From Hymenobacter cheonanensis (GTDB lineage Bacteria > Bacteroidota > Bacteroidia > Cytophagales > Hymenobacteraceae), in NCBI RefSeq assembly GCF_030581075.1, contig NZ_JAUQSW010000015.1, positions 57,400-121,399 on the forward strand: 64,000 nucleotides of DNA, given 5' to 3'. Shown piece after piece: positions 45,710-53,900 of the stretch. The first letter of the stretch is position 1. Every line of letters begins with the position of its first letter. The translations under genes and the position numbers were made by a program. Below the pieces are notes generated by a model. It ran no database searches, was not told the DNA's origin, and saw only the letters and a program-made list of their open reading frames with translations.

Positions 45710-46459
45710 CTACCAGCCGCTGGCCAGCACATCAGCGATGTGCATCGTTTTGATAGCCAGCTTCTCGCGCTTGATGTACGCCTCCAGGTGCATGAGGCAG
45801 CTCACGTCGGTGCTCACGATGTAGTCGGCGCCAGTGGCCAGGGCATGCTCGACCTTTTGCTGCGCCATGGCCACCGAAATTGCCTCAAACTTGACGGCAA
45901 ACGTGCCGCCGAAGCCGCAGCAGGTGGTGGTTTCGGCCATCTCGACGCGGCGGAGGCCGGCCACGCCATCGAGCAGCCGGCGCGGCGCCTCCCGGATGCC
46001 GCACTCGCGCAGCGCCGAGCAGGAGTCGTGGTAGGTGTAGGTGCCGGGCAGGCTAGCCCCCGGAATAGTGCTGATGTTCAGCACATCAGTCAGAAACTCG
46101 GTAAGCTCGTAGGTGCGGGCCTGCACGCCCTGGCACATATAATGCTCCTCACGTTCCGTAAACAGATGAGTGTACGCATTGCGCACCATACCCACGCACG
46201 AGGCCGAAGGGCTGACTATGTAGCGCATTTCGCCGCTGGCAGGCGGGGCAAAGTCGCTTAGAAACTTGTGCCCAATATCCCAGCTCTCGGCTTTGTAGCC
46301 CGCATTATAGGCCGGCTGGCCGCAGCAGGTTTGGGCGGGGTTGTAGTGCACCTGGCAGCCGGCTTTTTCCAGCACCTTCACCATGTTTAGGGCGGTGTGC
46401 GGGTAAAGCTGGTCGACGAAGCAGGGGATGAAAATATCGACTTTGGGAACTTGCGACAC
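45710..46459 (-). CDS. Cysteine-rich (Fe-S)-binding protein, LutA/YkgE type
   Basis: A 249-residue protein with two CCG domains (QTCCGQPAYNAGY and ETTTCCGFGGTF), typical of LutA/YkgE subunits of lactate-utilisation complexes. From the GTG at 46459 it begins with the family-typical KVDIFIPCFVDQLYP. This GTG lies two bases after the stop of the upstream membrane-protein gene, so translation may be coupled. The longer frame to 46540 reads into that gene and is rejected. LutB and LutC partners are not nearby, so its redox partner is not shown. Confidence 0.9.
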   Translation of the reverse strand: MSQVPKVDIFIPCFVDQLYPHTALNMVKVLEKAGCQVHYNPAQTCCGQPAYNAGYKAESWDIGHKFLSDFAPPASGEMRYIVSPSASCVGMVRNAYTHLFTEREEHYMCQGVQARTYELTEFLTDVLNISTIPGASLPGTYTYHDSCSALRECGIREAPRRLLDGVAGLRRVEMAETTTCCGFGGTFAVKFEAISVAMAQQKVEHALATGADYIVSTDVSCLMHLEAYIKREKLAIKTMHIADVLASGW

Positions 46460-46461
46460 GG

Positions 46462-46968
46462 TTATGAATTGGCCCTGTGGCCTTGTAGATAAAAACCTAA
46501 AAAACTCATTGCCATCACAAAAATGAACAGTGCTCCCCAAATCAACCCGGTTGATGCGCTTTTGCGCAACTCTTCAATAGGGTAGATTATTTCTTGTTCA
46601 GTTTCTACTTGAAAGGCTTTGCGACACCCGGCAGTAGTTTGACTAAAAAAGCTATTGTCATAGTAGACCATCGCCTGCTTACTATAACGCAGCTTATCTG
46701 CTAAAACACTGAGTTTATCATCGCAGTCCGGCGAGCGAATAGCGAAAGTATCCTTGCTGCCAATCAAGGAAAAGCGTAGATAAGTAAGCGGAGGATTGGT
46801 TCTTGAGTACTTTACTTCGATAGAACCTGGCACTCCTGAAACCTTGCTTAGCTTTTTCAAATCAGCCCTAAACTCTCGCCAAATCATTGTAAACTGCCAG
46901 CTAATACCCAACAAGAGTAATAGCAAAAGGAAGCGGCCTAATATTTTCTTTTGATTTTCTTCGGGCAT
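46462..46968 (-). CDS. Hypothetical protein with two membrane segments, AT-rich
   Basis: A 168-residue protein with an N-terminal membrane helix (GRFLLLLLLLGISW) and a C-terminal one (TGLIWGALFIFVMAMSFLGFYL). A soluble extracytoplasmic-like domain between them contains two Cys (SPDCDDK, AGCRKAF). Function not recognised; it may be DUF3592-like. Base composition is strikingly AT-rich compared with its neighbours (about 35% GC by hand count at 46561-46620). ATG 46968 is used; a TTG at 46980 overlaps the end of the HMG-CoA lyase gene. Confidence 0.7.
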   Translation of the reverse strand: MPEENQKKILGRFLLLLLLLGISWQFTMIWREFRADLKKLSKVSGVPGSIEVKYSRTNPPLTYLRFSLIGSKDTFAIRSPDCDDKLSVLADKLRYSKQAMVYYDNSFFSQTTAGCRKAFQVETEQEIIYPIEELRKSASTGLIWGALFIFVMAMSFLGFYLQGHRANS

Positions 46969-46972
46969 TTCG

Positions 46973-47839
46973 CTACGCAAAAGCTAAAACTGAGCTTGCC
47001 ATTTGCTGCGCTTGCATCAGTGATTTTTTATCTAGCCCTAATTCTTCGCCCTCTTCCTCCAGATACGCCACCAAATTCTCCGTCGCCATATTGCCCGTGA
47101 GCACGTCGGCCGCCATGGGGCAGCCGCCGATGCCGCCGAGGGCGCCGTCGAAGCGGCGGCAGCCGGCCTGGTAGGCGGCCTGCACTTTCTCGCGCCAGGT
47201 GGTGGGCGTGGTATGCAGGTGCGCGCCAAACTCAATCTGCGGGAAGGCCGGAATCAGCTCCTCAAACAAGGGCGTGATGAGCGCGGGCGTGCTCACGCCG
47301 ATGGTGTCGGACAGGGCCACGATGCGCACCCCTAGCGCGGCAAGCTGCTGCGTGAAGTCGGCTACCACGGCGGGGCTGTACGCGTCGCCGTAGGGGTTGC
47401 CGAAGCCCATTGAGAGGTACACCACCAGCGTTTTGCCCACGCGCTCGCAGAGCGCGTGCATGGCGGCTACGTCGGCGAGGGCCTCGGTGATGGTTTGATT
47501 GGTGTTGCGGCGTTGGAAGGTTTCGCTGACGGAGAGCGGGAAGCCCAAGTAGCTGATTTCGGGGTGGGTGGCGGCTTGCTCGGCCCCGCGTAGGTTGGCC
47601 ACGATGGCCAGCAGCTTGGTCTTAGTCTGGCTAAGGTCGAGGCCGGCGAGGACTTCGGCGGTGTCGCGCAGCTGCGGAATGGCCTTGGGCGACACAAACG
47701 AGCCGAAGTCGAGCACGTCGAAGCCCACGGCCAGCAGCTGCTGGAGGTAGGCCGTTTTGGTGGCGGTCGGAATGAAGGCATGCAGGCCCTGCATGGCATC
47801 GCGCGGGCATTCGGTGAGGACGACGGGGTGGGTGGGCAT
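46973..47839 (-). CDS. Hydroxymethylglutaryl-CoA lyase
   Basis: Splits HMG-CoA into acetoacetate and acetyl-CoA, usually in leucine breakdown. The 288-residue barrel of the HMGL-like family starts VVLTECPRDAMQG. It has FGSFVSPKAIPQLRDT, the metal-binding His pair in FGAHLHTT, and the catalytic Cys loop in ALGGIGGCPMA. The terminal GNMATENLVAYLE is also typical. ATG 47839 is chosen by family alignment; the longer frame (to 47953) crosses a palindrome. Other leucine catabolic genes are not in the window. Confidence 0.93.
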   Translation of the reverse strand: MPTHPVVLTECPRDAMQGLHAFIPTATKTAYLQQLLAVGFDVLDFGSFVSPKAIPQLRDTAEVLAGLDLSQTKTKLLAIVANLRGAEQAATHPEISYLGFPLSVSETFQRRNTNQTITEALADVAAMHALCERVGKTLVVYLSMGFGNPYGDAYSPAVVADFTQQLAALGVRIVALSDTIGVSTPALITPLFEELIPAFPQIEFGAHLHTTPTTWREKVQAAYQAGCRRFDGALGGIGGCPMAADVLTGNMATENLVAYLEEEGEELGLDKKSLMQAQQMASSVLAFA

Positions 47840-47864
47840 AGTAAGGCGAAGGTAGAAAATCCCC

Positions 47865-47951
47865 GTCATTGCGGGCCGGCGACGCAAGCGCACCCGAACG
47901 ACCCTAGCACGAATCGTTCGGATGCACTTGCTGCGCTGCGCTCGCAATGAC
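47865..47951. repeat. Inverted repeat, family B (GTCATTGCG)
   Basis: The left arm GTCATTGCGGGCCGGCGACG... (47865-47901) and right arm ...GCTCGCAATGAC (to 47951) are imperfectly complementary. It lies in the divergent gap between HMG-CoA lyase and the M23 gene, so here it cannot act simply as a terminator. Confidence 0.7.
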
Positions 47952-47998
47952 ACCCGGTTTTAGTCGAACTTGCCCGGCGGCGCGGGCGTTGGGCAGGT

Positions 47999-49321
47999 AT
48001 GCTTTTCTCGTTTTTCGCACCCCCTGACAGGCGGCAGGCCGGGGGCTTTTTAGTGGTGCTGCTAGCCCTGCTGGCTTCGTGCAGCAAGCCCCAGACCCTG
48101 GCGGCTTTATTTCAAAAAACCACCCCGCACGACGATTACGCCCGCGCCCTCGACCGCGCCGGCTTGCAGGAAGCCGCGCTGGGCCGGCAGTGGCAGCAGG
48201 CCGCCGCCCAGGCCCTGCGCGACTCACTCACCGTGACGCTGCCCGTGCTCGAAACCGGGTATTTCCGCCCCGAGCAGCCCACGGCGGCCAGCTACCGCTA
48301 CGCCGTGCGGGCCGGCGAGCTGGTGCACGTGCGCCTCACGCTGGCGCCCGGCCCGGTGCTGGCCCCGCGCGTGTTTGTCGATGCCTTTGCGCTAGCCCCC
48401 GGCCAGCCGCCCGAGCTGCTGAAGTGGACCGCCACCGACACCACCGCCGCTGACACCTACGACTACAGCTACCCGGTGGCCAACGATGGCCAGCACCTGC
48501 TGCGCGTGCAGCCCGAGCTGCTGGCCGCCGGGCGCTACACGCTGCGCCTGTGGCGCGGGCCGGGGCTAGGGCTGTTTCCGGTGAAGGGGCGCACCGACCA
48601 GGCCATCGGCAGCTTCTGGGGCAATGGGCGCGACGGCGGCGCGCGGCGCCACGAGGGCGTCGATATTTTCGCCCCGCGCGGCACGCCCGCCGTGGCCGCC
48701 ACCGATGGCTACATCACCCGCACCGGCGAAACTACCCTCGGCGGCCGCGTGGTGTGGCTGGCCGATGCCCAGGGCCAGCACCTCTACTACGCCCACCTCG
48801 ACCGGCAGCTGGTGCAGCCCGGCCAGCGCGTGCGCGCCGGCGACACGCTGGGCCTGGTGGGCAACACCGGCAACGCCCGCACCACGGCACCGCACCTGCA
48901 CTTCGGCATTTACCGCGCGGGCGGCGCCGTAGACCCCTGGCCGTTTCTGCACCGCGCCGATGCCGTGCCCGCCGCCCTGCCGGGCCCCGACCGCCGGGGC
49001 GAGTGGGTGCGCGCCAGCGCGGCCAGCCGGCAGCTACCCGCCACCCTGCCCCTGCTGGTGCTGGGCCAGCGCGCCGGCTATCTGCGGGTAGAGCTGCCTG
49101 GCGGGCAGCGGCGCTACGTGGCCGCCCGCGCCGTGGCGGTGGCGCAGCCGCTGCGGCGCTTCACGCTGGCGGCAGCCCACGAAATTCAGTTGGCGCCCGC
49201 GGCGGGCGCGCCGGCGCTGGCGGCCTGGCCGCTGCACACGCCAGTGGCCGTGCTGGGCCAAAGCGCCGGCTACTCGCTCTTGCGTGGCCCGGCCGGGCAG
49301 CAAGGCTGGGCTAAAATATAA
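47999..49321 (+). CDS. M23-family (LytM) metallopeptidase lipoprotein
   Basis: A 440-residue lipoprotein with a lipobox near residue 30 (VVLLALLASC). A beta-rich N-terminal domain (residues 60-190) is followed by an M23 peptidase core. The core has zinc residues in RRHEGVDIFAPRGTP (H-x3-D) and the HLHFGIY motif. SH3-like segments follow at the C-terminus (LPLLVLGQRAGYLRVEL, TPVAVLGQSAGYSLLRG). It likely cuts peptide cross-links in peptidoglycan or acts as an amidase activator in the periplasm. All zinc ligands expected appear intact. It is a single gene on the plus strand. Confidence 0.9.
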   Translation: MLFSFFAPPDRRQAGGFLVVLLALLASCSKPQTLAALFQKTTPHDDYARALDRAGLQEAALGRQWQQAAAQALRDSLTVTLPVLETGYFRPEQPTAASYRYAVRAGELVHVRLTLAPGPVLAPRVFVDAFALAPGQPPELLKWTATDTTAADTYDYSYPVANDGQHLLRVQPELLAAGRYTLRLWRGPGLGLFPVKGRTDQAIGSFWGNGRDGGARRHEGVDIFAPRGTPAVAATDGYITRTGETTLGGRVVWLADAQGQHLYYAHLDRQLVQPGQRVRAGDTLGLVGNTGNARTTAPHLHFGIYRAGGAVDPWPFLHRADAVPAALPGPDRRGEWVRASAASRQLPATLPLLVLGQRAGYLRVELPGGQRRYVAARAVAVAQPLRRFTLAAAHEIQLAPAAGAPALAAWPLHTPVAVLGQSAGYSLLRGPAGQQGWAKI

Positions 49322-49408
49322 GCCGCGGCGCTACCAGGGGCAAACCACCGGTCAGGCAAAGAATTACGTATGGCGGCGCGTAAATTCGCTTCGCCTTATT
49401 TCTTTTCC

Positions 49409-49930
49409 ATGAACCTGCACTTATTACGCAGCACCTCTAGTATAGCTATTTATTATGACAGCTGGAACAACTGGCTTTTTGCCGACTGGCACGGCGAGCT
49501 AACCCTGCCCGCCGTGCAGGTGGCCTGCCTCGAGCTGGGCCGCTGCGTGCTGGGGCGCCCCTACGCCCGGGTGCTCAACAGCAATGTGCAAGTCACTACC
49601 ACCCAGTGGGAAGTAGCCGGCTGGCTCGCCCAGGAGTTTCTACCCTTCCTGACCCTGGCCGGCGTCGAAAAATTTGCCTGGGTTTGTGCGCCCGGCCTGC
49701 GCGGCCGCAACATTGTGCAAACCATCATCAACCGGCTGCCCCTGTTGCAGCTAGCCATCTTCGATGAGCTGGACGAGGCCGTGAGCTGGCTGCAGCAAAA
49801 CCCCGGCGAGTATGCCACGGGCTGCGGCCTGCCGCTGCGCCCCACCGAGTCGCAGTCGAAGCTGGCCCGGGCCGTGCAGCAGCTCGAGTTGTTGCTGCGT
49901 ACCAAGGCGGCGGCCTCTAGCGGCGCGTAG
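49409..49930 (+). CDS. Hypothetical protein, STAS/SpoIIAA-like, 173 aa
   Basis: A cytoplasmic protein of a type common in Bacteroidota. YYDSWNNWLFADWHGELTLPAVQVAC is followed by RVLNSNVQVTTTQWEVAGWLAQEFLPFLTLAGVEKFAWV. This mixed alpha/beta pattern recalls SpoIIAA/STAS folds and is often seen in stress- or signalling-related genes. No catalytic motif was seen. ATG 49409 is preferred to an in-frame start at 49370 because the conserved region begins just after it. Function not recognised. Confidence 0.65.
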   Translation: MNLHLLRSTSSIAIYYDSWNNWLFADWHGELTLPAVQVACLELGRCVLGRPYARVLNSNVQVTTTQWEVAGWLAQEFLPFLTLAGVEKFAWVCAPGLRGRNIVQTIINRLPLLQLAIFDELDEAVSWLQQNPGEYATGCGLPLRPTESQSKLARAVQQLELLLRTKAAASSGA

Positions 49931-50013
49931 CACGCGCAGCGGCAGGCGCGCGCTGCTTTTCTACCCAGCGGCCAGCGGCCGCCCCGGCCCCTCGTTAACC
50001 GGCAATTTGCCGG

Positions 50014-50056
50014 GGCAGGCCCCTTAGTGCCCCACCGGCGCACTAAGGGGCCTGCC
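50014..50056. repeat. Perfect 17-bp inverted repeat in the gap after the STAS-like gene
   Basis: GGCAGGCCCCTTAGTGC (50014-50030) is exactly complementary to 50040-50056. No T-run follows. The rest of the 300-bp gap (49931-50230) shows no gene. Confidence 0.7.
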
Positions 50057-50230
50057 GCTACAGCCAGGGCGGTGCGGCTCTTCTGGCGGTGGGCAAGCGT
50101 ACTTACTGCTGCCACCGCCCGGTAGCTACCAGGGCCCGCGCGGCAAAGAAACCCGCTGCCCATCTTGCCGTTAGAGAAATTTTAGAAAGCAGGGCAATCC
50201 GGCGGAACTTTTTCTTTCGTTTATGTCGGC

Positions 50231-50560
50231 ATGGATAAACTTGCTACCCCGCGCCCCAGCCTCCTTGCCCGCATGCAAACCGCCACCTGGCAAGACCAGC
50301 TGCGCGCCAGCGTGCGCCTCTACCTGGAACTGGGCGCCCGGCCTAGCCTGGCCCAGGAAGCCGATGCCTTGCTGCAGCGCACCGAAGCCGAGCTGCTCGC
50401 CTACCTGCTGGCCGGCCCCCCACCCACGCCACCCGAGCGCCAGCGGGCCCAGCAGCTGCTCGATATGGCCCAGTATGCGCTGCTCGACTCGCAGCTGCAA
50501 GAGTCGCTACGCCCCGGCGAGCAGCCCGGCTTTGCGCGCCGGCCGCCCTGCCCTAACTAG
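50231..50560 (+). CDS. Hypothetical protein, 109 aa, helical
   Basis: Not recognised. It is a soluble, highly helical small protein (TWQDQLRASVRLYLELG, LAQEADALLQRTEAELLAYLL, RQRAQQLLDMAQYALLD) with a Pro-rich tail. An overlapping frame starting at 50223 is open too but has low-information composition and is treated as a shadow. A hairpin terminator follows 36 bases after the stop. Confidence 0.5.
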   Translation: MDKLATPRPSLLARMQTATWQDQLRASVRLYLELGARPSLAQEADALLQRTEAELLAYLLAGPPPTPPERQRAQQLLDMAQYALLDSQLQESLRPGEQPGFARRPPCPN

Positions 50561-50596
50561 CTAAGCAGCTGCCTGGTATTGATTGAACAGACCTGT

Positions 50597-50646
50597 AAAG
50601 CGGTTGTCATTGCGGCGCTACGCTTGCAATGACAACCGCTTTTTGC
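50597..50646 (+). terminator. Rho-independent terminator with a GTCATTGC stem
   Basis: AAAGCGGTTGTCATTGC (50597-50613) pairs perfectly with 50626-50642, followed by Ts. The stem contains the family B core GTCATTGC. The remaining 350 bp up to 50993 show no gene; a 14-base direct repeat (CTGGCTAGCCGTGC-like) occurs near 50842 and 50871. Confidence 0.8.
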
Positions 50647-50993
50647 TGACTTAAACAGCTTCTGAGAGGTCAGCAGCACGGGCAGAGATTTGGGCTGCTG
50701 CGGTAATGGCCGCGTGGGCGCCAGCGGTGCTTTATCGAATTGAAAACCGGGCGCAGCTAACGCGAGGCAAGGGCCGGGCCGGGCAGAAATGGCGCGCAAG
50801 GGCAGCCCGGCGGTACTATTCGGGCAGTGGCTTGCCTAAAGCTGGCTAGCCGTGCGTAGCTTTACTGATACTGGCTAGGCGTGCTTTTTTTCGAGTAATA
50901 ACTGGTCAGCAGGCTCCGTTCTTTTCGGGCGGCAAGTGGGACGTTGCTTTTCTAGGTATCCACTTACCTGTCTGCCCACTTACCCGCCCTTCT

Positions 50994-53900
50994 ATGCCCG
51001 CAGAGCTATCGTCTCCGGTCCAATTTCCCACCCCTACGCTGCCCGTTGCCCGGCCCGGTGCGGCGGCCAGCGCCCCCCGCCGGCGCCCGGCGGCTAGCTG
51101 GCTGCTGGCGCTGCTGCTCTGGCTGCTGAGCGGGGCGGCCACCACCGCCCTGGCGCAGGTGGCCGCCCCGCCGCCCGAGTGCAGCCAGGACGAGAAATTT
51201 GCCAACACCTGGTACTTCGGCTATAAGGCGGGGCTCGATTTCAACTCGGCTACCGACTCCATTCCGCCCAAAGTGCTCACCGATGGCCAAATGACGGCCC
51301 CCGCCGGCTCAGGGATAATGTCGGATGGTACCGGCAAGATTCTCTTTTACAGCAACGGCGACACCATCTGGAATGCCAACGGCAGCATCATGACCAATGG
51401 CACGGGCCTGGGCGGCAACCGGCTGGTGACCGATGGGCCGCTGCCCATCCGGCTGCCCGGCAGCCCGCCCCCCGGCACGGCGGGGGCCGCCACGCGCTAC
51501 CTCATTTTTACGCAAGACGCGGCGGGCGGCCCCAAGGGCCTGAGCTGGTCGGAGATTATTATTCCGGCCGGCGGCGGGCCCGGCACGGTGGTAGCCGCCA
51601 CCAAAAACACGCCGCTCACCCAGGGCACCACCGAGAAAATGACGGGCGTATTTCACAAAAACGGCTGCGACATCTGGATTATCGTGCACGGCTGGGGCGA
51701 TGCTAAGTCGGGCACCGCCAACCGCGGCGACGCCTTTCTGGCCTACCGCGTGCGGCTGGTAGGCGGGGCTGGCCTGGGCCCGGTGCTCATCGACGCGCCG
51801 GTTATCTCGGCTGTGGGCTCGCTGCACGCGCCGAGCGCCTCGCCGCTAGGCTACCGCGGGCAGATGAAGGTGACGCCCAACGGCCAGCAGCTAGCCGTGG
51901 CCCGCTACAGCGAGGTGCTGGGCGATAGCAGCAGCACCGTTGAGCTATTTAACTTCGACACCAGCACGGGCACGGTGAGCGTCAATCCGCGGGTGCCGTA
52001 CATCGTTGACCGTGGCGAAGGCAAGTACTACGGGGTCGATTTCTCGGCCGGCGGCAAGCTCTACGCCACCGTCATGAACCCGCCCAAGCTGCTGCAATTC
52101 AACGTCAGCGGCACGGGCCCGCTGAACAAGCAGAGCCTGCCGCTCAAGCAAAAAACGCCCGTGAACCTGGGTTCGCTGCAAGCCGCACCCGATGGCAAGA
52201 TTTACGTGGCCCGCGAAAACCAGCCGGCCCTGGGCTTCATTGCCCACCCCGACTCGGTGGGGGCCAAGGCCCTTTACGCCGACGACAGCGTGACGCTGCA
52301 GCTGAGCGGCCGCCGCAGTGGCCTGGGGCTGGTCAATTTCAACCAAAGCTCGCTGCTGCGGGTGGGGCCCAGCGCGGAGATAACCGGCTGCCGCCAAATC
52401 ACCTTTACGGCGCCGCCCATTGACTTCGACAACAAAACCTACTCCTGGAAATTTGGCGACGGGGCCACCTCTACCGAGGAAAACCCGGTGCACGTGTATG
52501 CTACGCCCGGTACCTACACGGTAACCCTGCGCATTACCACCAATTGCTTTTGCCGCGAAAGCACGGGCTCTATTCTGGTACCGAACCTCCCCGTGCCGGG
52601 TAGCATTGCGGCTCCGCAGACGCTATGCGCCGGCACGGCCCCGGCCCCGCTCACCAGCACGGCCAGTGCCTTCAGCGATGGCGGCCTGCCGCTCGTTTAC
52701 CAGTGGCAATCCTCCTCGGATAATGTCACCTTCGCGGATATCAGCGGCGCTACGGGGGTTAGCTACACGCCCCCAGGCACGCTGCCGGTTGGCACTACCT
52801 ACTTCAAGCGGCGGGTGCAGCTGCTGCTGCCAAACCAGTCGGGCCCTTACTGCACGCCCACCTTTACTGCCTCGGTAGCCATTACCGTGCTGCCCGCCCT
52901 GGCGGCCGGCACCATTGCTGCCGACCAGGCGGTGTGCGCCGGCAGCCCGGTGGCCCCGCTCACGAGCACGGCCCCGGCCACGGGCGGCAGCGGCACGTTT
53001 GCCTACCAGTGGGAAGCCTCGCCGGACAACGTGACCTGGACGGCCATTGCCGGGGCCACGGGCGAAACATATTCGCCCGGTGCGCTCACCGTTACCACCT
53101 ATTTCCGGCGTCAGGTAAGCTCCGGCGCCTGCTCGGCTAAGCCTTCCAACCCGGTTAAAATAACCGTGGCCCCGGTCCTGTTGGCCGGCCGCATCGGCAC
53201 CAGCCAGGCCCTGTGCGGGGGCGCCACGGCTAGCCCCCTCACCAGCGACAGCGTGGCCACGGGCGGCCTGGGCGCCATCACCTACCAGTGGGAAGCCTCG
53301 ACTGATAACGTAACCTGGACGGCCATTGCGGGCGCTACCGGGCCCACGTATGCGCCGGGCGCGCTCACGGTCACGACCTATTTCCGGCGCCGGGCCAGCT
53401 CGGGCAGCGGCTGCGCGCCGGCGGTGTCTAACGTTGTCACCATCACGGTATCGCCGGCCCTGGTGGCCGGCACTATAGCCGCCGACCAGACGCTGTGCCC
53501 GGGTGCTACCCCGGCCGCCCTCACCAGCACGGCGGGGGCTAGCGGCGGCACCGGCACGTACACCTACCAATGGCAGTCATCGCCCGATAACGCCACCTGG
53601 ACGAACATTGCGGGTGCCACCGGCCCCACGTATGCGCCGGGCATTCTGACGGCTACCACTTACTTCCGCCGCCAGGTAACCTCGGGGGCCTGCGGCCCGG
53701 CGTACTCGCCGGCCGTTACGCTCACCGTGCTGCCGGCCTTGAGCGCGGGCACCATAGCCGCCAGCCAAACGGTGTGCGCGGGCACCGCGCCGGCCCCGCT
53801 TACCAGCGCCAGCGCGGCTAGCGGGGGCACGGGCACGTTTGCCTACCAGTGGGAAGCGTCGTCGGACAACGTGACCTGGACGGCCATTGGGGGCGCTACG

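Noticed and set aside
50223..50564. Alternative 113-codon frame overlapping the small helical protein
   Set aside because: Composition (Ser/Pro/Cys/Ala) is typical of an off-frame reading; the frame at 50231 has balanced charged helices.
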